Notes under the pieces: model-generated
The model's database searches: none
What the model was told of the DNA's origin: nothing
The model's input: only the letters and a program-made list of their open reading frames with translations
Shown here: positions 1 to 7,978 of the stretch, piece after piece
Numbering within the stretch: position 1 is the stretch's first letter
How the letters are laid out: each line of letters starts with the position of its first letter
Made by a program: the position numbers and the translations under genes
NCBI RefSeq assembly: GCF_040605455.1
Contig: NZ_JBEXCV010000080.1
Span: 1-39,332 of the forward strand
DNA from: Embleya sp040605455
GTDB taxonomy: Bacteria; Actinomycetota; Actinomycetes; Streptomycetales; Streptomycetaceae
Direction of reading: 5' to 3'
DNA: 39,332 nucleotides

Positions 1-1
1 G

Positions 2-628
2 GCGCAGCCCGCCCCGGGCCCGACGCAGCTTCCGGGCCCGACGCAGGCGCACGGCACGGCGCAGGTCCCAGGCGCGGCACAGCTCCCGGGCCCGACGCAC
101 GTCGCGCCGTCGGCGCCGCAGCCCGCCCCGGACGCCGCCGAATCAGACCGCGAGGTGCAGGTCGCGCGACTGTTCGACCTGCACTATCCCTCGATGCTCC
201 GGCTCGCCACCCTGCTCGGCGCCGACGACCCGGAGAACATCGTCGCCGAGGCCTACTACGAGATCTACCGCAAATTTCGTAAACTGCGCACGCCCGAAGC
301 CGCTGCGGCCTATCTGCGGTCGGTGGTGTGCAATCTGGTCCGAATGCGAATACGCCACCTCCAGGTCGCCCGCCGGCACGTCGAGGAACCCGTGGACACG
401 GTGGCCTCGGCCGAGACCTCGGCCCTGTTGCGCGACGACCAGCAGGCGCTGATCCGCGCACTGCGCGAGTTGCCGGCGCGCCAGCGCGAGGCGCTCGTGC
501 TGCGCCACTGGCTGGGGCTGAAGGAGAAGGAGATCGCGTCGACCATGGGCATCTCGGTCGGCTCCGTCAAGACGCACACCGCGCGTGGGATCGCCGCTCT
601 CACGCACGCGATGGAGGTACGGCGATGA
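2..628 (+). CDS. ECF-type sigma-70 factor with low-complexity N-terminal extension (5' end outside window)
   Basis: The frame is open from the left edge to a TGA at 626-628, so the true start probably lies outside the window. An internal GTG at 155 would give a minimal 157-aa sigma factor. Counted from that GTG, region 2 lies at about residues 3-75, with a helix containing DPENIVAEAYYEIYRKF. Region 4 is at about 100-150, where ELPARQREALVLRHW leads into the helix-turn-helix KEIASTMGISVGSVKTHTAR. This is the SigE-like ECF layout. Upstream in the same frame is a Pro/Gln/Ala-rich stretch with three PGPTQ repeats (14-bp DNA repeat CCGGGCCCGACGCA near 14, 32 and 86). The stop overlaps the ATG of the next gene (ATGA), so the two are probably co-translated. 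The fold assignment is firm; the role of the extension and the regulon are unknown. Confidence 0.85.
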   Translation, partial: AQPAPGPTQLPGPTQAHGTAQVPGAAQLPGPTHVAPSAPQPAPDAAESDREVQVARLFDLHYPSMLRLATLLGADDPENIVAEAYYEIYRKFRKLRTPEAAAAYLRSVVCNLVRMRIRHLQVARRHVEEPVDTVASAETSALLRDDQQALIRALRELPARQREALVLRHWLGLKEKEIASTMGISVGSVKTHTARGIAALTHAMEVRR

Positions 629-903
629 ACAACCCGCCCGACACCGAGACGATGAACAACCCTCCCGGCACGGAGCGACAACTGCGCGAGGCACTGGAAA
701 CCCTGGCCGCCGGCATCCACCCGGCCCCGGACGCGTACCGCACCGCGCACGGCGACTGGCAGCGCCGCGAACGCCGTCGCCGGCTGGTCCTGGCCACGCT
801 GATCGTGCTGGTCTTCACCCTGGCCACGGTGATCGGCGTCCTGGTCCTCAATCACACACCCGCCGACCCCGGCCCGGTCTTCGAGCACCGGCCCTCCCCG
901 TGA
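625..903 (+). CDS. small single-pass membrane protein coupled to the sigma factor
   Basis: A 92-aa protein whose ATG overlaps the sigma-factor stop codon. It has a hydrophilic N-terminal half containing two MNNPP copies and an Arg-rich patch (QRRERRRRL), then one clear membrane helix (LVLATLIVLVFTLATVIGVL, about residues 53-74) and a short Pro-rich outer tail. The positive-inside rule puts the N-terminus in the cytoplasm. There is no zinc-finger (HxxxCxxC) motif, so it is not a ZAS anti-sigma factor. Its position and topology nevertheless suggest a membrane partner or anti-sigma-like protein for the preceding ECF factor; that is inference. No family is recognised. Confidence 0.65.
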   Translation: MNNPPDTETMNNPPGTERQLREALETLAAGIHPAPDAYRTAHGDWQRRERRRRLVLATLIVLVFTLATVIGVLVLNHTPADPGPVFEHRPSP

Positions 904-915
904 CGTCCTCGCGGC

Positions 916-934
916 GCGGGCCGAGACGGCCCGC
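916..934 (+). terminator. candidate hairpin terminator after the sigma/membrane-protein pair
   Basis: GCGGGCC (916-922), a 5-nt loop, then GGCCCGC (928-934). It is a perfect 7-bp GC stem starting 12 nt after the stop. There is no U-tract, as is common in actinomycetes. Confidence 0.4.
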
Positions 935-958
935 CACCGGTGCGCGACGCCCCGAAGT

Positions 959-983
959 CTTGTTAGTAAAGTTTCCTAACAAG
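959..983. promoter_or_regulatory. 25-bp palindromic operator candidate upstream of the metallophosphoesterase
   Basis: CTTGTTAG, 9 nt (TAAAGTTTC), then CTAACAAG. Eleven of twelve base pairs are symmetric around 971, in an AT-rich island within very GC-rich DNA. The core resembles the TTAG-GAAA-N-TTTC-CTAA palindromes associated with ROK-family sugar repressors in streptomycetes (family knowledge recalled, not searched). A TTGAC at 986-990 could be a -35 box. The site lies about 190 bp upstream of the next start codon. Confidence 0.6.
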
Positions 984-1173
984 TCTTGACGGCGCGCGCG
1001 GCACCTTGGGATCGTCAGGGCCAACAACCGGGCCGGAGGCTCCTGTTGGGGCACTGCGGGCCACCCGACCGCGGTGGTGCCGAGTCACGCGACGGCACTT
1101 CTCCGGCCCATTCGAGCGCACCATCCTGCCCGGCTCAGGCACGACGATCGGCTCCTCAACCCTGGAGGACGAC

Positions 1174-2808
1174 GTGCACCTGTCCCTGCCCCCGCGCCCG
1201 ACCCGCCGAAGTCCCTCGTTTCTCTTCGCTCGGCGTGCCGTGTCCCGATTGCCCAAATTTCCCGCCGTCCTCGCCGTGATCGCCATGCTGGCGACCGTGC
1301 TGACCTTCGGCCAAACCGCCTCCGCCGCGGAGGTTTTGCTCTCCCGCGGCAAACCCGCCACCGCCTCCTCCAGTGAGGACTCCACGCTCGGCCCGGCCAA
1401 GGCCGTGGACGGCAAGAGCACCACCCGGTGGGCGAGCAAGGAGGGGTCCGGCGCCCAGTGGCTGAGCGTCGACCTCGGCTCCGACGTCTCCATCTCCCGG
1501 GTCAAGCTGACCTGGGAGGCCGCCTACGCCAAGGCGTACCGGATCGAGGTCTCGCCCGACGGCGCGTCTTGGACCAAGGTCTACAACACCTCGGCCGGCG
1601 ACGGCGGCACCGACGACCTCGGCGCACTGTCCACCCACGGTCGCCACGTGCGCGTGTACGCGACCACCCGGGCCACCGAATACGGCTACTCCCTTTGGGA
1701 GTTCGAGGTATTCGGCGCAGGCGGCCCGGACACCACCGCACCCACCACGCCGACCGCGTTGCGGGTGACCGGCACCACGCCCACCGGCGTCTCGCTGGGC
1801 TGGACCGCCTCCACCGACAACGTCGGGGTGACCGGCTACGACGTGCTGCGCGACGGCGTCACCGTCGGCACGAGCGCCGGCACCTCCTATACCGACACCG
1901 GCCTGACCACCGGAGTCGGCTACACCTACACCGTTCGCGCCCGCGACGCGGCGGGCAACCTGTCCGCGCCCAGCACGTCGGTGGTCGGCACCCCGCAGGC
2001 CGGCGGCTCCTCGTTCACCGTCGTCGCGGCGGGCGACATCTCCGACCCGGGCTGCACGTCGGCCCAGGAGTGCGGGGCCGAGCAGACCGCGCGGCGGGTC
2101 GAGGCGATCAATCCGGATGAGGTGATCACGCTCGGCGACAACCAGTACGACACGGGCAGCCTCGCCGACTATCGCAAGTACTACGACACCACGTGGGGCC
2201 GGTTCAAGGCCAAGACCCGTCCCGCGCCCGGCAATCACGAGGCCGACGACAGCCCGTCCGAGGCCGGCTACAAGGCCTACTTCGGCAACCGGGCCACTCC
2301 CGACGGCACCACCTGGTACAGCTGGGACCGCGGCGGCTGGCACTTCATCGCGCTCGACTCCGAGCAGTCGATGTCGGCGAACTCGGCGCAGATCCAGTGG
2401 CTCAAGGCGGATCTGGCGAACAACTCCCAGGGCTGCGTGGCCGCCTACTGGCACAAGCCCCTGTACAGCTCGGGGCCGCAGGCGGACAAGGTCAGTCAGA
2501 CCGCGTGGCAGGTGCTCTACGACGCGCACACGGATCTGATCCTCAACGGGCACGACCACCTCTACGAGCGCTACGCGCCGCAGAACCCCAAGGCCAAGGC
2601 GGATCCCGCCGGCATCCGCGAGTTGCTCGTGGGCACCGGTGGCGCGGACCCGTACGACTTCGAGAGTCCGCAACCCAACAGCGAAAAGCGGGTGACCGGT
2701 TCGCCGGCCGTACTCAAGCTGACTCTCTCCGCCGGCAGCTACTCCGGACAGCTCGTGCGCTATGACGGCAAGCAGCTCGACTCCTTCGGGCCGGTCGGCT
2801 GCCACTGA
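1174..2808 (+). CDS. secreted metallophosphoesterase with discoidin (F5/8C) and fibronectin III domains
   Basis: 544 aa. GTG at 1174 is chosen because GGAGG (1164-1168) sits 5 nt upstream and because it gives a Sec signal: Arg-rich n-region, hydrophobic core FPAVLAVIAMLATVLTF, and cleavage after TASAA near residue 52. Domains follow in order: an F5/8 type C (CBM32-like) domain at about 53-186, a linker (PDTTAPTTPT), a fibronectin III domain at about 192-278, and a calcineurin-like phosphoesterase at about 282-540. The metal-binding motifs are all present: AAGDIS, LGDNQYD, PGNHE, YWHKPLYSS and LNGHDHLYER. It should act outside the cell on phosphoesters, anchored to a carbohydrate surface by the discoidin domain; the substrate is not predictable. 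The palindrome at 959-983 is its likely control site. It is followed by a strong hairpin, so it is probably its own transcription unit. Confidence 0.9.
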   Translation: MHLSLPPRPTRRSPSFLFARRAVSRLPKFPAVLAVIAMLATVLTFGQTASAAEVLLSRGKPATASSSEDSTLGPAKAVDGKSTTRWASKEGSGAQWLSVDLGSDVSISRVKLTWEAAYAKAYRIEVSPDGASWTKVYNTSAGDGGTDDLGALSTHGRHVRVYATTRATEYGYSLWEFEVFGAGGPDTTAPTTPTALRVTGTTPTGVSLGWTASTDNVGVTGYDVLRDGVTVGTSAGTSYTDTGLTTGVGYTYTVRARDAAGNLSAPSTSVVGTPQAGGSSFTVVAAGDISDPGCTSAQECGAEQTARRVEAINPDEVITLGDNQYDTGSLADYRKYYDTTWGRFKAKTRPAPGNHEADDSPSEAGYKAYFGNRATPDGTTWYSWDRGGWHFIALDSEQSMSANSAQIQWLKADLANNSQGCVAAYWHKPLYSSGPQADKVSQTAWQVLYDAHTDLILNGHDHLYERYAPQNPKAKADPAGIRELLVGTGGADPYDFESPQPNSEKRVTGSPAVLKLTLSAGSYSGQLVRYDGKQLDSFGPVGCH

Positions 2809-2822
2809 GTCCACCGATCGTG

Positions 2823-2857
2823 CGGGCCGGCCGGCGACCACTTCCCCGGCCGGCCCG
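2823..2857 (+). terminator. strong hairpin terminator after the metallophosphoesterase gene
   Basis: A perfect 12-bp stem (2823-2834 with 2846-2857, CGGGCCGGCCGG and its complement) with an 11-nt loop, 14 nt after the stop codon. Confidence 0.6.
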
Positions 2858-3004
2858 TACCGGGCCCGAATCACCGCTTCCCGTCCCGTCGTCGCCACCC
2901 ACCTCGTTCCGACCGATCCATCCCTTTGACCCATCCCGTTCGACTCGTCCGCTCCGACCCGACCCGAGTCCACCGTCCCCGGACGGATCGAGGGAGGACC
3001 GCCC

Positions 3005-4297
3005 GTGTACATCGCCGCCACCCGGCGCGCGGATCAGGCCGGTGGGATCGCCTCGGCCAAGGCACCGCGCAAATTCGCGCGCAACGTCCCGGCCAACGTG
3101 CTCGCGCTCGGCGCCGTCAGTCTGGTCACCGACATCTCCTCGGAGATGGTCACCGCGGTGCTGCCCACCTACTTCGTGCTCACCCTGGGGCTGAGCCCGT
3201 TGCAGTACGGTCTCCTGGACGGCACCTACTTCGGCGTCACCGCCTTCGTGCGCCTGCTCGGCGGCCAAGTGGCCGACCGCACCCGCCGGCGCAAGCTGGT
3301 CGCGGGCACCGGCTACGGGTTGTCCGCCGTGTGCAAACTCGGCCTCCCGCTGGCCGGTTCCTCGGTCACCGGGCTGGGCCTGGTGCTCGCGGCGGACCGC
3401 ACCGGCAAGGGGCTGCGCACCGCGCCACGCGACGCACTGATCACGCTCAGCACGCCCGCGCCCGATCTGGGGCGGGCATTCGGCGTGCACCGCGCGATGG
3501 ACACGATCGGCGCCTTCCTCGGACCGCTCGCCGCCTTCGCCGTGTTGTGGGCCACCCACGACGCGTACGACGCCGTGTTCGTGGTGAGCTTCTGCGTGGC
3601 CGTCTTCGCGGTACTGCTGATGGCGCTGTACGTGCGCGACCACCACGAACCGGCCGGACCTCGGCGCGAATCATCGCTGCGAGCCGCGTTCGCGCTGCTG
3701 CGGCTGCGCCCGTTCCGGCGCACCTGCGTGGCCGCGACGATGCTCGGCCTGCTCACCGTCGGCGACACGTTCGTGTATCTGGTGCTGCAACACGGCTTCG
3801 ACATCCCGCTCCGCTACTTCCCGCTGCTGCCGCTGGGCACCGCCGGCGCTTATCTGCTGCTTGCGGTGCCGCTCGGTCGACTCGCCGATCGGGTCGGTCG
3901 GTTCCGGGTCTTCCTCGGCGGCCACCTCGCGCTGCTCGCGGCCTACGCGGTGGCCGCCGCACCCAACGGCGGCCGGGCGCCGGGCCCCCTGCTGATGTGG
4001 ACGGTGCTGCTGGGCGTACTCGTGCTCCAGGGCATGTTCTACGCCGCCACGGACGGTGTGCTGATGGCCGCCGCCGGGCCGCTGCTCCCGGTGCACCTGC
4101 GCACCAGTGGTCTGGCGCTGCTCCAGACCGGTCAGGCCGGCGCCCGGTTGTTCTCCTCGGTGCTCTTCGGCGCGGCTTGGACGTTGTGGGGCTCGGGCCC
4201 CGCGTTGCTCGTCATGGGAGCCGGCTTGACCGGCGCCCTCGTCGTGGCCCGGCGGTTGCTGCCGTCGCGGTCCCCACTGCCGGAGGTGACCGGATGA
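3005..4297 (+). CDS. MFS transporter
   Basis: 430 aa, GTG start, with a GGGAGGAC ribosome site about 6 nt upstream. It shows the usual twelve-helix MFS pattern in two halves. After helix 2 is the loop GGQVADRTRRRK (motif A), and in the middle of the first half is DRTGKGLRTAPRDAL, a signature seen in a broad class of bacterial drug/unknown-substrate MFS proteins. The second half repeats the loop as GRLADRVGRFR. It is an inner-membrane secondary transporter of unknown substrate. Its stop overlaps the start of the next gene (ATGA), which implies co-translation with the TolB-like protein and a shared job, possibly uptake or export of a product released by the neighbouring secreted phosphoesterase (inference). 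Confidence 0.85.
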   Translation: MYIAATRRADQAGGIASAKAPRKFARNVPANVLALGAVSLVTDISSEMVTAVLPTYFVLTLGLSPLQYGLLDGTYFGVTAFVRLLGGQVADRTRRRKLVAGTGYGLSAVCKLGLPLAGSSVTGLGLVLAADRTGKGLRTAPRDALITLSTPAPDLGRAFGVHRAMDTIGAFLGPLAAFAVLWATHDAYDAVFVVSFCVAVFAVLLMALYVRDHHEPAGPRRESSLRAAFALLRLRPFRRTCVAATMLGLLTVGDTFVYLVLQHGFDIPLRYFPLLPLGTAGAYLLLAVPLGRLADRVGRFRVFLGGHLALLAAYAVAAAPNGGRAPGPLLMWTVLLGVLVLQGMFYAATDGVLMAAAGPLLPVHLRTSGLALLQTGQAGARLFSSVLFGAAWTLWGSGPALLVMGAGLTGALVVARRLLPSRSPLPEVTG

Positions 4298-5262
4298 AGC
4301 GCGCCCTCGGCCTGCTGCTCGGCCTGCTGGTGCTGGTCGGAGTGGCGGTCGGCTACTCGACCTTCGCGGCCGGCCGCGAGGACGACTCGGCGGTCGAGCG
4401 CCGGCCGCTGGACCTGGCCGCCGGCGGGCAGTTGGTGTTCGTGGACACCGCCCGCAAAGGCGGCCACCGCACCGTGGCCGCGACCACGATCGACCCGGCC
4501 GGCAGCACCGGCGCGGCCCGCACCGACAGCGGGTTGCGCTGTGAACGCTTCGCCGTCGGCGCGGCCACCGGCGTCTGCCTCCAGACCCGCGGCGGCCCGC
4601 TGCCCGGCACCGACGCGTTGATCGTGGATCGGGCAATGAACGTCCGGCGCCGGATCGAACTCGCGGGCACCCCGAGTCGGGCCCGGGTCTCGGCGAGCGG
4701 ACGGATGGTGTCCTGGACCGTCTTCGTCACCGGCGAGTCCTACAACAAGGCCGGGTTCTCCACCTGGACCGGCATCCTGGACACCCACACCGACTACACG
4801 TTGCTCAACATCGAGGCCATCCCGCTGACCATCGACGGCAAGCGCTACCGATCCGCCGACGTCAACTACTGGGGCGTCACATTCGCCGCCGACGACAACC
4901 GCTTCTACGCCACCGTGTCCACCAAGGGCCGCACCTACCTGGTCGAGGGCGACTACGCGAACTGGGAGGCGCACACGGTGCGGGAGAACCTGGAATGCCC
5001 GTCGTTGTCCCCGGACGGCACCCGGATCGCGTTCAAGAAACGCTCCGGCCCCACCACGTGGCGACTGCACGTGCTGGACCTGGCGACGATGCGCGAGACC
5101 CCGCTGGCCGAACGGGAGAGCATCGACGATCAGGCGGCCTGGCTGGACGACCACACCGTGATGTACGGCCGGGGCCGCGACGTCTACGCGACGCCCGCCG
5201 ACGGATCGGGTACGCCACGCCTGCTCGCGGCGAAGGCGGCCTCGCCGACGGTCCTGCGCTGA
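4294..5262 (+). CDS. membrane-anchored TolB-like beta-propeller protein
   Basis: 322 aa. The ATG overlaps the MFS stop. An N-terminal hydrophobic segment (about residues 4-28, LGLLLGLLVLVGVAVGYSTF) acts as signal anchor with the rest outside. The body has repeated four-stranded blades with TolB/PD40-type phrases such as CPSLSPDGTRIAFKKR, WRLHVLDLATMRETPL and DDQAAWLDDHTVMYGRG. There are no catalytic motifs, so a binding or scaffold role is most likely. The coupling to an MFS transporter suggests it serves that transporter or senses its substrate. Fold assignment is fairly secure; function is unknown. Confidence 0.75.
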   Translation: MKRALGLLLGLLVLVGVAVGYSTFAAGREDDSAVERRPLDLAAGGQLVFVDTARKGGHRTVAATTIDPAGSTGAARTDSGLRCERFAVGAATGVCLQTRGGPLPGTDALIVDRAMNVRRRIELAGTPSRARVSASGRMVSWTVFVTGESYNKAGFSTWTGILDTHTDYTLLNIEAIPLTIDGKRYRSADVNYWGVTFAADDNRFYATVSTKGRTYLVEGDYANWEAHTVRENLECPSLSPDGTRIAFKKRSGPTTWRLHVLDLATMRETPLAERESIDDQAAWLDDHTVMYGRGRDVYATPADGSGTPRLLAAKAASPTVLR

Positions 5263-5287
5263 CCACCCGTTCCCACACCGCACTTCG

Positions 5288-5318
5288 CGCGCCGGGCCGT
5301 ACCGCCGGGCCCGGCGCG
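5288..5318. terminator. bidirectional hairpin terminator between convergent genes
   Basis: CGCGCCGGGC (5288-5297) pairs with GCCCGGCGCG (5309-5318) across an 11-nt loop. It lies between the ends of the TolB-like gene (plus) and the regulator (minus). Confidence 0.55.
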
Positions 5319-5419
5319 TCCGGTCCACCGGCACGGCCCGGGTGCGGGCGTCGGTCCGGAGGCGCGTCCACCGCGACTTCGGACGCGGCCGGGCACGAAA
5401 GCCGGCCCGGATCGGGCGG

Positions 5420-6388
5420 TCAGCCGCCGTGCCGCCCGACCAACAGGGCGCCCAGGGCGCTGCGTTCGTGTCTAACCGACCGACCGGCCCGGGTGGTCGT
5501 GATCAGTCCCGCGCCACGCAGCGCGGCGGTGTGCGCGGAGACGGTGGCGTTGGCGACCCGGAGCCGGCGGGCCAGGTCGCCCGTGGTGTGCCCGGCGGCG
5601 AGCAGATGCAGGATGTCGAGCCGGGTCCGGCCGATCACCGCGGCCAGTGCGTCCTCGGTGCCGCCGGGCCCGGCGAGTGCGAGCGGCAGGCCCGGCCCTG
5701 CCGGACAGGTGACGGCCACGGGCCGTTCGGGCAGGTTCGACACCAGCGGGTGCGCACTCCAGTGGAAGGTGGGCAGGAGCAACAGGCCGCGCCCGCCCAG
5801 CTCGATGTCCTCGTCGGGCGGAGCGGCGAACTCCCAGACGCCGTCCCGCAGTCGGCTGCCCGGGACGAGTTCGGCGAGGGCCGCGCCGAGCCCGTGTTCG
5901 GCCATGGTCAGCGCGTGTCGGGTGAATTCCGTGTGATGCAGGTCCTGCACCAGGGACCACACCGGGCCCAGGAGCGTCTCGAAGGCCGCGTGCTGGGCCC
6001 GGCGTACCACCTGCCAGGCGTCCGCGTCGCCGCGGTGCAGGTCGCGGATCCAGTGCGGCACGGGCGCGGGATGCCCGGTGTACACCCGTTCGATCTCGGC
6101 TCGCACCATCTCCGGGCGGGTGGCCCGAACCGTGTCCAGGCCCTGAATCAGCGAATCGTCGAAGACGTCGATGAACATGGGCGGCCGCCCGCCGGGGACC
6201 AGGTCCCCGAGCGGGTCGACGGCCGCCGGCAGGGTCCGGAGCAGCCCTTGCCGCCAGCGGCCGAAGAGCAGCGCCTCGTCCGGGCGCACCATCCGCATCA
6301 GCGCCGCGTTGAGTTCCTGCAACGGTGCCGGTCGCGGGGCGAACCGGATCCGGGCGAAGTCGGCGGCGGTGAAGTGGATCCGGATCAC
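5420..6388 (-). CDS. ArsR-type winged-helix transcriptional regulator with large N-terminal domain
   Basis: 322 aa, GTG start at 6388 with GAGGAG 4 nt upstream. The C-terminal about 75 residues form a winged helix: VIGRTRLDILHLLAAGHTTG leads into the recognition part LARRLRVANATVSAHTAALR, followed by the wing GAGLITTTRAGRSVRHE. This is the ArsR/SmtB pattern. The N-terminal about 240 residues (opening MIRIHFTAADFARIRFAPRP) match the actinobacterial regulators in which an uncharacterised domain precedes the helix-turn-helix. No metal-binding Cys cluster of classical ArsR repressors is visible, so it is probably not a metal sensor. It is divergent from the secreted hydrolase (190-bp gap), which is its most plausible target. 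Confidence 0.8.
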   Translation of the reverse strand: MIRIHFTAADFARIRFAPRPAPLQELNAALMRMVRPDEALLFGRWRQGLLRTLPAAVDPLGDLVPGGRPPMFIDVFDDSLIQGLDTVRATRPEMVRAEIERVYTGHPAPVPHWIRDLHRGDADAWQVVRRAQHAAFETLLGPVWSLVQDLHHTEFTRHALTMAEHGLGAALAELVPGSRLRDGVWEFAAPPDEDIELGGRGLLLLPTFHWSAHPLVSNLPERPVAVTCPAGPGLPLALAGPGGTEDALAAVIGRTRLDILHLLAAGHTTGDLARRLRVANATVSAHTAALRGAGLITTTRAGRSVRHERSALGALLVGRHGG

Positions 6389-6577
6389 TACTCTCCTCGC
6401 CGGCGCGGCGCCATCCTTTCGGCCCGTGCCTCAACCTTCGCGTGTCGTCCCCGTCGGATGCCAACCTTCGGGACATGCCCCCGGCATTCACCCAGGAGGC
6501 ATCGAACGCCGCAAGGGCGCGGCTCACATGGGTCTCGCGCCCGGTTCGCCCGCCACCACACGACACGAGGAGTATCC

Positions 6578-7891
6578 ATGGTTCGCGAAGAAGCCGACGG
6601 GCCCGCCGGGATCGACCGGCGGCGGGTCCTCGCCTCGGCCGTGCCGGCCGCGGCACTGCTCCTCGCGGGCGGCATCGCCCGCGCTCGACCCGCGTCCGCC
6701 CGACCCGCGACCGCTCGACCCGCGACCGAACGACTCACGCCCGCCCGATCCGACGAGCCCCGGCCCGCGACCGACGGCGTGCTGCGGCTCACGCCGCCGA
6801 CCGGGCCGTATCCGGTCGGGACCACCACGTTGTACCTGGTCGACCGCTCCCGGCCGGACCCGTGGGAGCCGATCCCGGTGCGCGAGGTGATGGTCACGGT
6901 GTTCTACCCGGCCCGCACCGTGCGCGGCCGCCCGGTCGCACCGCAACTGAGCGCCGGAGCCGGGCAGGCGTTCGTGACGGCCGCTCGGCTGACCCACCCG
7001 CAGCTGCCCGCGGCGGGGGTGGACTGGGCGGCCACGGCCACCCACGCGTACACGAACGCGCCCGCGCGGACCGAGCGGCGCCCGGTGCTGCTGTACAGCC
7101 CCGGCGGCGGCGACCCGCGTGGCATGGGGACCGGCGTCGCCGAGGAGTTGGCGAGCCGGGGCTACGTGGTGGTGTGCATCGACCATTCGGGCGACGGCGC
7201 CGTGATCGAGTTCCCGGTGGACATGCGGGGTCGCGAGGACCGGGTGCGCTGGACCGTCTTCCGCTTCGACCCGCGCACCGATCCCGGGATGTTCCGCACC
7301 ATGATCGACACCCGGATCGCGGACACCCGGTTCGTGCTCGACCGGTTGACGGTCCTGGCCGACGGCGAGAACCCGGATCCGACCGGCACGCCGCTGCCCG
7401 ACGGCCTGCATCGGGCGCTGGATGTGCGACGGGTGGGCGTCTACGGTCACTCCGCCGGTGGCACGACCGCGGCCGAGGCGATGCACGAGGATCGCCGAAT
7501 CGCCGCCGCGGTCAACCTGGAGGGCTACCTGGACCACCCGTCGCCCGAGCCCGGCCGGGACGGCGAGTTGTACGCGATCGCCCGCGACGGCACCGATCGG
7601 CCGCTGCTCCTGCTGGGCACCGACGGCTTCACCGACCGGCGGAGCCTGGACCGCTCGTGGTCCGCGCTGCGCGCCCGATCCCGCCGGCCCGTCCCCCGGC
7701 GCCGCATCGAGGCCGCCGCACACCACGTGTTCACCGACCATGCCGTCTTCGCACCCCGACTCCAGGCCGCCGGCCTGATGTCCGCCGCCGACCGGATCGC
7801 CCTGATCGGCCCGATCGACCCGGCCGTGTCGGTGCCCACGGTGCGCCGGTACGTCCACGCGTTCTTCGCTCGGCACCTGCCCGCACACTGA
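6578..7891 (+). CDS. secreted alpha/beta hydrolase (PAF-acetylhydrolase/lipase-like)
   Basis: 437 aa. ATG at 6578 follows GAGGAG by 6 nt. The N-terminus carries a twin-arginine-like signal (DRRRVLASAVPAAALLLAGG) and then a short Ala-Arg-Pro repeat (ARPASARPATARPATERL). The catalytic domain begins near residue 70. The oxyanion stretch is RPVLLYSPGGG, the nucleophile is Ser292 in YGHSAGGTTA, and the likely catalytic His is in AAHHVFTDHA. Overall it resembles the platelet-activating-factor acetylhydrolase/dienelactone hydrolase group. It should hydrolyse an ester outside the cell; the substrate is unknown. It is divergent from an ArsR-type regulator, and a strong terminator separates it from glpK. 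Confidence 0.85.
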   Translation: MVREEADGPAGIDRRRVLASAVPAAALLLAGGIARARPASARPATARPATERLTPARSDEPRPATDGVLRLTPPTGPYPVGTTTLYLVDRSRPDPWEPIPVREVMVTVFYPARTVRGRPVAPQLSAGAGQAFVTAARLTHPQLPAAGVDWAATATHAYTNAPARTERRPVLLYSPGGGDPRGMGTGVAEELASRGYVVVCIDHSGDGAVIEFPVDMRGREDRVRWTVFRFDPRTDPGMFRTMIDTRIADTRFVLDRLTVLADGENPDPTGTPLPDGLHRALDVRRVGVYGHSAGGTTAAEAMHEDRRIAAAVNLEGYLDHPSPEPGRDGELYAIARDGTDRPLLLLGTDGFTDRRSLDRSWSALRARSRRPVPRRRIEAAAHHVFTDHAVFAPRLQAAGLMSAADRIALIGPIDPAVSVPTVRRYVHAFFARHLPAH

Positions 7892-7918
7892 GCGGCCGGA
7901 CCGGGTCGGTGACGACGC

Positions 7919-7960
7919 ACGCGTGTGGGCGCCGGGGAAACCCCCGGCGCCCACGCGCGT
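7919..7960. terminator. strong bidirectional terminator between the hydrolase and glpK
   Basis: GTGGGCGCCGGGG (7925-7937) pairs perfectly with CCCCGGCGCCCAC (7942-7954) around an AAAC loop. The stem continues outward to 7919/7960 after one mismatch. It sits exactly between two convergent genes. Confidence 0.75.
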
Positions 7961-7978
7961 GTCCTGCGTCGGCGAAGG

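Noticed and set aside
625..903. Small membrane protein considered as a ZAS-type anti-sigma factor
   Set aside because: No HxxxCxxC motif; only position and topology support a link to the sigma factor.
1156..3021. 621-codon open frame on the minus strand across the metallophosphoesterase gene
   Set aside because: Antisense shadow of a GC-rich gene: the composition is Gly/Val/Arg-rich with no domain, and the plus-strand product has clear motifs.
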